DNA of 16,644 nt from Planctomycetota bacterium (GTDB lineage: Bacteria; Planctomycetota; Phycisphaerae; Phycisphaerales; UBA1924). This document shows, in pieces, positions 1 through 7,724 of this stretch. Numbering within the stretch: position 1 is the first letter of the stretch; each line of letters starts with the position of its first letter. The DNA lies in the NCBI GenBank assembly GCA_023412695.1, contig JAEYNG010000511.1:1-16644 (forward strand). The letters are read 5' to 3'. A program made the translations under genes and the position numbers. The notes below the pieces were generated by a model. It was not told where the DNA came from. It worked only from the letters and a program-made list of their open reading frames with translations, and ran no database searches.

Positions 1-59
1 TCCCCCCACTGTTCACCAGCCGCCGCGCGGCCGATACTGGCGGCACGCTGAGCTTGAAC

Positions 60-92
60 AAAAAGACACACGCCGGCCCGGGGGCCGGCGTG
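60..92 (-). terminator. Rho-independent terminator of the PEP-CTERM-like gene
   Basis: Read on the minus strand, a perfect 10-bp G+C-rich stem (arms 69-78 and 83-92, loop 79-82) is followed by a T-rich tract, TGTCTTTTTG, covering about 68-59. It starts 28 nt past the stop codon of the gene ending at 121. Stem, loop and U-tract have the textbook arrangement for intrinsic termination in this orientation only. The 58 bases to its left contain nothing I can identify. Confidence 0.85.
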
Positions 93-120
93 CGCGGTGT
101 GGAAAGTGCTGATTGAGCGA

Positions 121-1017
121 TCAACGGCGGCGACGCGCGACGGCGAGTGCGCCGAGGCCGAGGATGGCCGCCGCGGACGGGGCGGGGACAGGGACGACGA
201 AGTAGCCCTGCTGCTGGAAGTTGTTGAGGTTGAAGTTGACGACGCCGGTGAAGTTACCGGCTCCGTCGCCGCCCATGTTGCCCTGAGGCGGGGTAAGGCC
301 GGGGAGGAACTGGTTTGAGGCGTAGTTGTGGTCCTGGTTGTTGACGAAGGCCATGACGCAGATCTGCTCGCCATCGAGCCCCTGGAGGCCGAGGTCGGAG
401 AGGGCGATGCTGAGCTCGAGGCCGGTGGTGACGGCGAGCGCGGCCATCTGATCGGCCGGGCCGGTGCCGCCGGTGACACCGGCGATGTTCGACCCGTTGA
501 AGCCGACTTCGATCGCCTGGCCGTTGACGCCGGTGCCGGTCGCGCCGCTGCCGAAGTCGCCGCCGTTCAGGATGTTGAAGTAGCCGCTGGCTGACTGGTT
601 GTTGAGATTGGCGAAGTCGAGGTCGAAGACGCCGTTCCCGCGGCGGGCGATGAGGTGGTAGTTCGGGGCGAAGCCGCTCGCGAACGTGAGGCCGTCCATG
701 TTCCCGGCGTTATCGTTGCCGGCGCTGTCGAAGACGTTGTTGCCGCCGGGGCCGGTCTGGAGGAAGATCTCGAGCTTGTTGAAGTTGTTCTCGAGGTTGC
801 CGGTCAGGGTGAGGTAGAAGCGGCCGCCGCTGATGCGGGCGTAGGCGGCGTTGAGCTCGCTGCCGCCGTTCGGGTTGGCGTCGCCGAACTGCGTCTGAAC
901 CGTCTGCACGGCGTAGGCCGCGCCGTAGCCGTCGCCGACGATGGAGCCATCGACCTGTGCCAGCGCGAGGCTGGCGCACGAGCCCGCCGCGGCGAGCGCA
1001 AAGCAGATACGCATCAT
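121..1017 (-). CDS. Secreted protein with PEP-CTERM-like sorting tail
   Basis: Predicted exported surface protein of 298 residues, with no enzymatic motif recognised. I chose the ATG at 1017 because a GGAGAG stretch lies about 10 nt upstream; the frame stays open to an ATG at 1062, which has no ribosome-binding site. A second ATG follows at once (1014). Residues 1-20 form a signal peptide ending ALA before QVDG. The body is Gly/Asn/Asp-rich with motifs GSELNAAYARI (52-62), LTGNLENNFNKLEIF (71-85) and SNIAGVTGG (176-184), all of which recur in the 717-residue protein at 7957. The tail is PVPAPS (276-281), a hydrophobic helix, then RRRR. That is the PEP-CTERM layout with Ala in place of Glu, so I infer recognition by an exosortase-type system. 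The G/N-rich beta-type body suggests an extracellular adhesive or matrix role, which is only a guess. A terminator follows at 92-60. Confidence 0.85.
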   Translation of the reverse strand: MMRICFALAAAGSCASLALAQVDGSIVGDGYGAAYAVQTVQTQFGDANPNGGSELNAAYARISGGRFYLTLTGNLENNFNKLEIFLQTGPGGNNVFDSAGNDNAGNMDGLTFASGFAPNYHLIARRGNGVFDLDFANLNNQSASGYFNILNGGDFGSGATGTGVNGQAIEVGFNGSNIAGVTGGTGPADQMAALAVTTGLELSIALSDLGLQGLDGEQICVMAFVNNQDHNYASNQFLPGLTPPQGNMGGDGAGNFTGVVNFNLNNFQQQGYFVVPVPAPSAAAILGLGALAVARRRR

Positions 1018-1324
1018 GTTTCTCTCTCTCCTGCCGGCTGAGCCGGCGATAAGTTCGATCACGGCCGCCGGTTAGGCGGCGTGGGTTTCTCTCTAAGCGA
1101 CAAGATACGGGATGTGTGCCGCGGGTCGAGGGAATTTTCGGGGGAGACATCAAAATTCCGGGCGGTGTGGCAAGGTGGGCAAGGGCGGATCGGCCCGGCG
1201 AAGCTCAGATGGGCTTAACGGACCTTGGCGTGCCGAATGGGCGGAAAACCGGGCGAGGGGGTTGCAAAGGCCGGGGCTTCCGTACACTCGATGTTCCAGG
1301 AATGAAGGGACGGAAGGAGCCGCG
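1018..1324. other. Divergent intergenic region with an operator-like inverted repeat
   Basis: These 307 bases separate two divergently transcribed secreted-protein genes, so promoters for both should lie here. I see a perfect inverted repeat (GGAATTTT at 1131-1138, AAAATTCC at 1152-1159), a weak plus-strand promoter candidate at 1262-1288, and a short palindromic GCCGGC-TGA-GCCGGC (1033-1047) beside the ribosome-binding site of the minus-strand gene. The frame of the GH13 gene stays open upstream to 1112, but nothing in that stretch resembles a signal peptide or a domain. Confidence 0.6.
1262..1288 (+). promoter_or_regulatory. Weak promoter candidate for the GH13 gene
   Basis: TTGCAA (1262-1267) and TACACT (1283-1288) each match the sigma-70 consensus at four of six positions, but the spacer is only 15 nt. 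It would give a leader of about 30 nt that includes the AAGGAG at 1313-1318. Promoter prediction by eye in G+C-rich DNA is unreliable. Confidence 0.22.
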
Positions 1325-3673
1325 ATGATCCATGCTGCGCTGGTGGTGATGGCCGTGCTCGCGGCTGCGCCGGACAACGACGTTGAATGGAACGGGCTGT
1401 CGCACCGGCAGCCGAACGACCTGCGGCCGTGGTGCCCGGTGAACGGGGAGACGTTCGAGGTGCGTTTGCAGGCGTACCGGGACGACCTGACGGCCGTGCG
1501 GGTGCGGTGCAGGGTGGACAGCGCAGCGCCGGTGTGGATCGATGCGGCGATGGTCGAGACGCGCGGGGCGTACGACGTTTGGGCGGCGACGATCCCGGCG
1601 ACGGGGGCGACGAGCGGCGTGACGTATGTGTTCGAGGCGCGGGACGGGACGGATGCGGATTACTACACGGTGGTGGGCGGGGCCGGGGCGGTGGTGGAGG
1701 ATGAGCCGCCTGCGGGCGGGTTCAGCGTGAACTTCTCGACGCTGTCGCACGCGCCGCTCGGCTCGACGCCGGTGAGCGGGGGCGGCGCGGTGTTCAAGGT
1801 GTGGGCTCCGAACGCGGCGCAGGCGTATGTGCGCGGCGCGTTCAACGGGCACTCGCTGGCGCACCCGATGACCAAGAGCGGGGACGTGTTCACGCGGTAC
1901 ATCTCGGTGCTGCCGCAGAACGCGACGTATCAGTATTTCTTCGAGCCGGGCGGGCACTGGCGGCCGGACCCGCGTTCGCGGCGGATCACGTCATCGGGCG
2001 GCGGGTACGTGTCGCAGGTGGTGAACCCGCTGGGGTATGCGTGGCAGAGCGACGGGTTCGTGACGCCGGCGCGCGAGGATCTGGTGATCTATGAGCTGCA
2101 CGTCGGGACGTTCGCGGGGCGGAACGACCCGCACGGGCCGGCGTCGCTGCCGGCGACGTTCACGGATGTGAAGAACCGCGTGGGGCACCTGGTCGAGCTG
2201 GGCGTGAACGCGGTCGAGCTGACGCCGATCAACGAGTTCCCGTGGGACTACTCGGCGGGGTACAACCCGATCACGCAGTTTGCACCGGAGTCGAGCTACG
2301 GCACGCCGAACGAGCTGAAGGCGCTCATTGACGAGCTGCACGCGAACGGGATCGCGGTGCTGCTGGACATCGTCTGGAACCACCACTCCGCGACGGACAA
2401 CATTTTGTGGCAGTACGACGGCGGGCAGGTCTACTACGACACGCCGGAGATGGAGACGCCGTGGGGGCCGCAGCTTGATTTCGATCGCGGGGAGGTGCGG
2501 TCGTACCTGCTGGACTCGATGCACATGTGGCTCGATGAGTACCGGATCGACGGGTTCCGGATGGACGCGACGAGCAACATGAACATCGGGGCGCAGGAGG
2601 CGGCGGGGTGGAGCCTGATGCAGGCGTATAACCAGCAGATCGACGGCCGGTACGCGGGGCGGGTGTCGATCGCGGAGCAACTGCCGAACAACCCGTGGAT
2701 CACGCGGTGGACGAGCCTTGGCGGTGCGGGGTTCGACGCGCAGTGGTGGGACCCGTTCGGGGACCGGCTGCGGGAGGCGATCCACGCGGCGGCGTTCGGG
2801 GATCCGGATGTCGGGGCGATCGCGGGCGCGCTGTCGGGGGGCGAATGGCTGAGCGGATCGGAGCTGTGCAACTACGCGGAGATGCACGACGAGGCGTGGC
2901 CGAGCAGCGGCGGGCAACGGCTGGTGAAGACGATCGACCCGACGTTTCCGCACGACTCGGAGTTTGCGCAGGGCCGGCACACGCTGGCGCACGGGCTGGT
3001 GATGTTCGCGCCGGGGGTGCCGATGTTCCTGCAGGGGTGCGAGTGGCTGGAGGACACGGACTTCGGCGGGGGCGGGCCCGCGGGGCAGGACCGGATCGAC
3101 TGGTCGAAGAGGGTGACGTACGGGCACATCTTCGACTTCTTCAAGAAGTCGATCCGCGTGAAGAAGGAGAACGGGTGCTTCCGCGCGGATGCGCCGTACT
3201 CGGCGTATCACGTGAACGACACGGGGAACGTGCTCGCGCTGCACCGGTGGAACGACGCGGGGAGCGTCTGCGTGGTGATCGCGAACTTCTCGAACACGGA
3301 TTACACGACGTACAACCTCGGGCTGCCGATGCCGGGGGCGTGGTTCGAGATTCTCAACAGCCAGGCGACGCGGTTCGGCGGGCCGGGGAACCTGGGGAAC
3401 GCGCGGGTCGATGCGACGGGCGGGGCGATGCACGGGCATCCGCAGTCGGCGTCGGTCAAGGTGCCGCGGATGGGGCTGGTGGTGCTGCGGCACGATGTGC
3501 CGCCGTGCGCGGCGGACTTTGACAAGTCTGGCGGCGCGCCCGGGGTGCCGGACATCTTCGCGTATCTGTCGGCGTGGTTCGCGGGGGATGCGCGGGCGGA
3601 CGTTGATGGGAACGGCGTGGGCGTGCCGGACATCTTCGCGTTTCTGTCGATGTGGTTTGCGCCGTGTGAATAA
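1325..3673 (+). CDS. Secreted GH13 branching-enzyme/alpha-amylase-like protein with GC-dockerin tail
   Basis: A 782-residue exported glycoside hydrolase family 13 protein, predicted to cut or transfer alpha-glucan chains outside the cytoplasm. The ATG at 1325 has AAGGAG six bases upstream and opens a signal peptide (1-15). Residues 45-118 look like an Ig-fold, CBM34-type domain and 155-220 like CBM48 (FKVWAPNA). The barrel carries DIVWNH (348-353), GFRMD with the nucleophile Asp414, the acid/base Glu451 in SIAEQ, and YAEMHDEA with Asp522. The YAE-x-HDEA motif and SYGTPNELKALID upstream of region I recall GH13_8 branching enzymes rather than classical amylases. Residues 728-781 are two EF-hand-like repeats (D731/D733/D743; D759/D761/N763/D769), each followed by VPDIF and a hydrophobic stretch ending WFA. 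This is the GC-type dockerin. Family membership is sure; branching versus hydrolysis is not. A secreted branching-type enzyme is unexpected, since glycogen synthesis is cytoplasmic. Confidence 0.92.
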   Translation: MIHAALVVMAVLAAAPDNDVEWNGLSHRQPNDLRPWCPVNGETFEVRLQAYRDDLTAVRVRCRVDSAAPVWIDAAMVETRGAYDVWAATIPATGATSGVTYVFEARDGTDADYYTVVGGAGAVVEDEPPAGGFSVNFSTLSHAPLGSTPVSGGGAVFKVWAPNAAQAYVRGAFNGHSLAHPMTKSGDVFTRYISVLPQNATYQYFFEPGGHWRPDPRSRRITSSGGGYVSQVVNPLGYAWQSDGFVTPAREDLVIYELHVGTFAGRNDPHGPASLPATFTDVKNRVGHLVELGVNAVELTPINEFPWDYSAGYNPITQFAPESSYGTPNELKALIDELHANGIAVLLDIVWNHHSATDNILWQYDGGQVYYDTPEMETPWGPQLDFDRGEVRSYLLDSMHMWLDEYRIDGFRMDATSNMNIGAQEAAGWSLMQAYNQQIDGRYAGRVSIAEQLPNNPWITRWTSLGGAGFDAQWWDPFGDRLREAIHAAAFGDPDVGAIAGALSGGEWLSGSELCNYAEMHDEAWPSSGGQRLVKTIDPTFPHDSEFAQGRHTLAHGLVMFAPGVPMFLQGCEWLEDTDFGGGGPAGQDRIDWSKRVTYGHIFDFFKKSIRVKKENGCFRADAPYSAYHVNDTGNVLALHRWNDAGSVCVVIANFSNTDYTTYNLGLPMPGAWFEILNSQATRFGGPGNLGNARVDATGGAMHGHPQSASVKVPRMGLVVLRHDVPPCAADFDKSGGAPGVPDIFAYLSAWFAGDARADVDGNGVGVPDIFAFLSMWFAPCE

Positions 3674-3719
3674 AGCAGAAAGTGCCTTGCCATTTCCCTC
3701 CCCTTCTTGGGGGAATAGG

Positions 3720-3784
3720 GCGACGGGGTCAACGAAACAATGAGAACCGCCAACTTCGGGGAATCCCCGTCGCTTGAACAAGCG
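3720..3784 (+). promoter_or_regulatory. Cluster of overlapping hairpins between GH13 and metalloprotease genes
   Basis: Three perfect inverted repeats share bases. GCGACGGGG (3720-3728) can pair with CCCCGTCGC (3765-3773). CGGGG (3757-3761) can pair with CCCCG (3765-3769). CGCTTG (3771-3776) can pair with CAAGCG (3779-3784). The long pairing excludes both of the short ones. The cluster sits 45-109 nt upstream of the metalloprotease start. No T-run follows any stem, so this is not a plain terminator. It could be a leader structure or the remains of an insertion. Confidence 0.4.
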
Positions 3785-3828
3785 AATGGGGTATCATCCA
3801 GTGATTTGCCCGAATACGGAGCACCATT

Positions 3829-5313
3829 ATGTCACTTCGCGTCAACCCGCTCAAATTGGTACTAGTTGCATTGTGCCTGTTGCCAGCTCTGCCGGCGAAG
3901 GGCCAGTGGACAATTACATACACATACGACACGACGCAAGCTGAAACCGTCCTCGGAGCAAATCGAGTTGCTCCAATGGCGATGGCACTGGATCGAGCAA
4001 AGGCCCGACTCGAATCCATTCTGACGCAAAGCACCGGAAATGTAGTTATGACGATTCTGTTTGAAGATCCACCGGGAAATGCACTGGCGGAGTCTGTCTT
4101 GACATATGTGCGCAACGCAACAGTATCGACGGCTCGCGACAAACTGATTAATCAAGCTACTGCTGACAACGAGCCTCAAGCTGAGATCAATATGTATGAC
4201 TTACTACCTGCGACCACTATTCCATTTCAATGGGACGATTCCGGCGTTCAACAAATGGGATTCGTATTCTGTACCGCAGCCTTGAATCAGCATCTCCAGT
4301 TCGGCGCGGTTACTCAAGAACCAGATGGAACCATCCGGTTTCGCCCACCCGGAGGTACAGTCAACTGGCAGTTCTGGAAGGGCAAGTTGAAGCCGAACCA
4401 CTATTCATTTGAGGCAACCGTTTTCCACGAGACCTTTCACCTTCTTGGATTCGGCTCTTCATCTGATAATACGATTTTACCTATTTCAATACCCACTTGG
4501 GATATGTTTCGGATGCCCGAAACTTCCATTCCACTGACTGCGCAGTCGTTTACAACTGTGGCGAGAGAGATGCGACCGGATATGGAGGCCGCTTGGGTGA
4601 CGCGCACAAGCAGCTCCGCCGCTGGTGTCTTCAAGGCATCTCGCGGCACACGTACAGGAGGGGACAGTTTTCAGGCGGCGCACTGGCGATCCCGCACGCG
4701 ACTCACCCCACCCGAAACAATCGGAATCATGGATCCTGCTGGCGATTACTCCGCTTTTTCGGAATTAGACTTAAAGTTCTACACGCGCGCAGATATTGAG
4801 GCGCTGGATTTTATAGGTTGGGCGGTTGATCCGGACAGCGTACAGTATTCAACGCTTAGTCAGCCGGGATTGGTGTCACCACAGAATGCTCAGACATTGG
4901 CAATCGCGACACCTACTTTTGAGTGGTCTTTGAACCAAGGCGCATTCTCATGGACATTGTTTATCTATGAGGGGACAGACACGACAAGCGACGATCCGTA
5001 CCGTGTCTATCCGGATCTTTTTGCGTCCGAGTTCACTTTACCGGTAGAAGACTCGCTGCCACCCGGCCAGTATTCGTGGTATGTCGTTTCGGAATCGCAA
5101 CCCGGATACGACGAGTCAGATACCTGGACATTCACTATTCAAGGCTCATGCGTCGCAGACTTCGACGGCAATGGTCAAGTACAGGTTCCCGACATCTTTG
5201 CTTTTCTTTCGACTTGGTTTGCTTCCGATCCGTCCACCGACATTGACGGCAATGGGCAGATCCAAGTCCCGGACATCTTCGCGTTCCTGACCCTGTGGTT
5301 CGCGGGGTGTTGA
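3829..5313 (+). CDS. Secreted metzincin-like zinc metalloprotease with GC-dockerin tail
   Basis: A 494-residue exported protein, predicted to be a zinc-dependent endopeptidase. The ATG at 3829 has GGAG seven bases upstream. Residues 1-25 form a signal peptide ending LPAKG before QWTIT. The active-site motif is HETFHLLGF (200-208), an HExxHxxG pattern in which His200 and His204 should bind zinc and Glu201 should activate water. IGIMDP (299-303) is a likely Met-turn, and LDFIGW (326-331) closes the catalytic domain as in several Planctomycete/PEP-CTERM-associated metalloproteases. Residues 345-437 look like a fibronectin-type or Ig-like beta domain. Residues 441-494 are the GC-dockerin with two well-preserved EF-hand-like loops (D444/D446/N448/D455 and D471/D473/N475/D482). 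The gene is clearly poorer in G+C and uses more A/T-ending codons than its neighbours, except its last roughly 60 bases, so acquisition by transfer is likely. The substrate is unknown. Confidence 0.88.
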   Translation: MSLRVNPLKLVLVALCLLPALPAKGQWTITYTYDTTQAETVLGANRVAPMAMALDRAKARLESILTQSTGNVVMTILFEDPPGNALAESVLTYVRNATVSTARDKLINQATADNEPQAEINMYDLLPATTIPFQWDDSGVQQMGFVFCTAALNQHLQFGAVTQEPDGTIRFRPPGGTVNWQFWKGKLKPNHYSFEATVFHETFHLLGFGSSSDNTILPISIPTWDMFRMPETSIPLTAQSFTTVAREMRPDMEAAWVTRTSSSAAGVFKASRGTRTGGDSFQAAHWRSRTRLTPPETIGIMDPAGDYSAFSELDLKFYTRADIEALDFIGWAVDPDSVQYSTLSQPGLVSPQNAQTLAIATPTFEWSLNQGAFSWTLFIYEGTDTTSDDPYRVYPDLFASEFTLPVEDSLPPGQYSWYVVSESQPGYDESDTWTFTIQGSCVADFDGNGQVQVPDIFAFLSTWFASDPSTDIDGNGQIQVPDIFAFLTLWFAGC

Positions 5314-5352
5314 CCGACTCGCTTCCCTCGTCCCCCACATCCGGCCGATAGA

Positions 5353-5379
5353 CTCTCCGCTGTCCCACCATCCGGAGAG
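5353..5379 (+). promoter_or_regulatory. Hairpin sequestering the ribosome-binding site of the esterase gene
   Basis: CTCTCCG (5353-5359) is perfectly complementary to CGGAGAG (5373-5379), with a 13-nt loop. The right arm contains the GGAGAG Shine-Dalgarno sequence (5374-5379) of the esterase, whose ATG is at 5387. Folding would hide the ribosome-binding site, which suggests translational control or dependence on ribosomes arriving from the upstream gene ending at 5313. No T-run follows, so it is not a terminator. Confidence 0.5.
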
Positions 5380-5386
5380 CCTGCCG

Positions 5387-6661
5387 ATGCGATTTCAACT
5401 TCTTGCCGTGATGGCCTCGCTTGTTGCGTTCCTTGCGCCGGCGTCCGTCGCCAGAGCGCAGGCGCGGATGGTGCAGCCCGAGTCGCTCGAGCAGGGGTTC
5501 ATCATCGTCGTGACCGACAAGGCGAAGAGCGCGACGGCGGAGTCGCCGATCTTCATGGCGTCGAGCCACAACGGATGGAACCCGGCGGACCAGAAGATGA
5601 AGCTGACGCGGCGGTCTGACGGGAAGTGGCAGATCGCGTGGAAGAAACCGACGCTCGATTCGCGGATCGGGTTCAAGTTCACGCTGGGGTCGTGGGATCG
5701 GGTGGAGGTCGCGGCGAACGGGGAGAACGTCGAGAACCGGCTGCTGCCGGAGGTCGATGCGTCGAAGCTCGGCGCGGGCGAGCAGCCGGTGATCGAGCTG
5801 TCGGTGGAGAAGTGGCGGGAGGAGCAGCAGCTTGACCCGGCGCAGCAGCCGAACAGCCCGTATCGCGAGATCAAGGTGAGCGCGGGGACGATCCGGCGGG
5901 TGAACGTGATCGGCGGGGGGACGGGGCCGCTGCGGCGGGATGTGCTCGTGTGGCTGCCGCCGGGATATGACGATGAGGCGAACGCGGGACGCGAGTACCC
6001 GATTCTCTACATGCTCGACGGGCAGAACGTGTTCGATCAGCCGCGGGGCGTGCCCGGGGAATGGAAAGCGGACGAGACGGCGGCGCGGCTCATCAAGGAG
6101 GGGAAGATCGAGCCGCTCATCATCGTGGGGATTCCGCATGCGGGGGCGGATCGCGCGGCGGAGTATCTGCCGATCGCGGCGCTTGACGGCGTGACGCCGC
6201 GGAGCGGGGAGTTCATCACGTTCCTGATGGACGAGGTGATCCCGCGGGTGGAGCGGTCGTTCCGGGTGCGGAAGCTGCGGGACTCGCGGGGGATCGGCGG
6301 GGCCTCGCTGGGCGGGGTGATGGCTCTTGAGGCAGGGACGGAGAAGCCGGCGATGTTCGGGAAGGTGCTGGCGGAGAGCACGCCGCTGACGCTGGGCGAG
6401 AACGCGGTGTTCCGGCACTTTGCCGGGAAGAAGACGTGGCCGGGGAAGGTGTACTTCGGGATGGGCGGGAAGGAAGTGCCGGAGGCCGCGGGCGCGGCGA
6501 AGTACGTCGCGGGTGCGCAGGCATTTGAGGAGTTGCTGCGGGGGCGCGGGTTCGACCGGTCGCGGATGATGGTGCACATCGAGCCGGAGGCGAAGCACGA
6601 CGAGCACGCGTGGGCGGCGCGGTTCGGGCGGGCGCTGGAGTTCCTGTATCCGGCGGAGTGA
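5387..6661 (+). CDS. Secreted alpha/beta-hydrolase esterase (esterase-D/Fes type) with starch-binding-like N-terminal domain
   Basis: A 424-residue exported protein, predicted to hydrolyse an ester bond. The signal peptide ends ARAQA at about residue 26. Residues 38-120 resemble a CBM20/CBM48-type beta domain: SSHNGWNPADQKM, then FKFTLGSWDRVE and NRLLPE. The hydrolase domain (about 160-424) has YPILYMLDGQNVFD (204-217), the nucleophile elbow GGASLGG with Ser307, and KHDEHAW (403-409), where His404 matches the HNExxW catalytic histidine of PF00756-type esterases. The acidic triad member is not certain. There is no dockerin or PEP-CTERM tail, so it is probably periplasmic or released. It starts 73 nt after the metalloprotease gene on the same strand and may be co-transcribed with it. 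Feruloyl or acetyl esters on polysaccharide are plausible substrates given the carbohydrate-binding-like domain, but that is inference. Confidence 0.87.
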   Translation: MRFQLLAVMASLVAFLAPASVARAQARMVQPESLEQGFIIVVTDKAKSATAESPIFMASSHNGWNPADQKMKLTRRSDGKWQIAWKKPTLDSRIGFKFTLGSWDRVEVAANGENVENRLLPEVDASKLGAGEQPVIELSVEKWREEQQLDPAQQPNSPYREIKVSAGTIRRVNVIGGGTGPLRRDVLVWLPPGYDDEANAGREYPILYMLDGQNVFDQPRGVPGEWKADETAARLIKEGKIEPLIIVGIPHAGADRAAEYLPIAALDGVTPRSGEFITFLMDEVIPRVERSFRVRKLRDSRGIGGASLGGVMALEAGTEKPAMFGKVLAESTPLTLGENAVFRHFAGKKTWPGKVYFGMGGKEVPEAAGAAKYVAGAQAFEELLRGRGFDRSRMMVHIEPEAKHDEHAWAARFGRALEFLYPAE

Positions 6662-6719
6662 CGTGCGGGCGTGATGGCCGGACAGTGAGAACCTCGGGCA
6701 GGAGCCCGTGCCACACGGA

Positions 6720-7637
6720 TCAGTCGATCGTCTGGACGCGGTTGCTGCGGCCGGGCTGCACGACGTTGATGCTCTGCCCGCTGGTGTTGGCCGAGTCGAA
6801 GAACGTCTCGTGGACGTTGTTCTTCAGGAAATCGACGTGGCCGTCGGTGAAGACGAAGTTGGCGCCGGCGCGGCCGTGATTGTCGCGCGGGCCGTAGTAG
6901 CCGGGGCGTGACTGCGCGGCGTCGGCGTTCGCGGAGTTGCCGCCTCCCGCGCCGTACCACGCGTCGGTGCTGACGTCGGGGCCGAGGGTTTCATCGCCCC
7001 AGATGGGCGCGGGCTTGAGGATGACGGGCTCGTCGGTCTTGAGGCCGACGATGTAGAGGTAGCTGATGTTGTAGCTGACGACGTCCTCGCGCGAACGCGG
7101 GGCGTGGGGGATCTTGAACATTGTTGTGCCGCTCGTCAGGTTGCCCTGGCCGGGGAGGGTGACGGCGTTGAACCAGGCGTCCTCCTTGTCGGCGGGGCAG
7201 TAGAGCGTGCCGTAACCGTCGATGTAGGGCTCCATGAGCGGGACGCGGTTGCCGTTGGTGTACTGCGCGTTGTCGGGGTTGCCCAGGTGCGTGAAGCCGG
7301 AGCCGGGGCTGGAGGCGTTGGGCGCATCGCCGAGCTGGAAGAGGCTGAAGAGGCCGGCGACGCCGCCGTAGACGAACTGGCCGTCCATGTTGGCGGGGTT
7401 GTTGTACGGCGTGGAGCGCGGCATGACGGGGTACCAGTCCTTCCAGGTGCTGGCGTACTGGGTCATGCCCAGGCCCATCTGGCGGGTGTTGTTCTGGCAC
7501 GCCGCGGCGCGTGCGCTCTGGCGGGCCTTGCCGAGCGCGGGGAGGAGGATTCCGACGAGGAGCGCGATGATGGCGATGACGACGAGCAGCTCGATGAGTG
7601 TGAAGGCTGGTCGTGGGAGCCTGCTGCGCGGTGTCAT
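6720..7637 (-). CDS. Prepilin-type (DUF1559-like) pseudopilin with C-terminal H-x-DG motif
   Basis: A 305-residue protein with a type IV pilin / type II secretion pseudopilin leader. The short basic N-terminus (MTPRSRLPRPA) precedes FTLIELLVVIAIIALL, and cleavage is expected between Ala11 and Phe12, leaving Glu at mature position 5. An Ala rather than Gly before the cut is a variation. After the hydrophobic helix the sequence RQSARAAACQNNTRQMGLGM is typical of the large Planctomycete family of such proteins. Near the C-terminus HGRAGANFVFTDG (254-266) is the H-x9-DG motif, here with ten residues between His and Asp. AGGAG lies five bases upstream of the ATG. Planctomycetes carry many paralogues of unknown role, probably in a secretion or surface-fibre apparatus. 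It converges on the esterase gene across 58 nt that contain only a weak 5-bp hairpin (6695-6708). Confidence 0.92.
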   Translation of the reverse strand: MTPRSRLPRPAFTLIELLVVIAIIALLVGILLPALGKARQSARAAACQNNTRQMGLGMTQYASTWKDWYPVMPRSTPYNNPANMDGQFVYGGVAGLFSLFQLGDAPNASSPGSGFTHLGNPDNAQYTNGNRVPLMEPYIDGYGTLYCPADKEDAWFNAVTLPGQGNLTSGTTMFKIPHAPRSREDVVSYNISYLYIVGLKTDEPVILKPAPIWGDETLGPDVSTDAWYGAGGGNSANADAAQSRPGYYGPRDNHGRAGANFVFTDGHVDFLKNNVHETFFDSANTSGQSINVVQPGRSNRVQTID

Positions 7638-7724
7638 GGGAACTCCTGGGGGTTGGCCGCGGGCTATCGGTCCTGCACACTGATACGCAGAAGGCGTCGC
7701 GGGGAGGCACGGCCGATAGCGGAA

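Noticed and set aside
1112..1324. N-terminal extension of the GH13 protein from an ATG at 1112
   Set aside because: The extension is Gly/Arg-rich, has no signal peptide or ribosome-binding site, and would bury the signal peptide and AAGGAG found at 1325.
3701..3714. CCCC-TTCTTG-GGGG hairpin after the GH13 stop codon as a terminator
   Set aside because: Four-base stem, followed by AATAGGG rather than a T-run.
1991..3781. Long minus-strand open frame opposite the GH13 gene
   Set aside because: Its translation is dominated by Arg, His, Val and Pro with no domain or signal, as expected for the reverse of a G+C-rich coding region. The plus strand carries the GH13 motifs.
5135..6607. Minus-strand open frame of 490 codons opposite the esterase gene
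   Set aside because: Arg/Pro/Leu/His-rich shadow that runs across the gap between two clear plus-strand genes.
6695..6708. Hairpin CGGGC-AGGA-GCCCG between the convergent esterase and pseudopilin genes as a terminator
   Set aside because: The stem is only five base pairs and no T-run follows on either strand.
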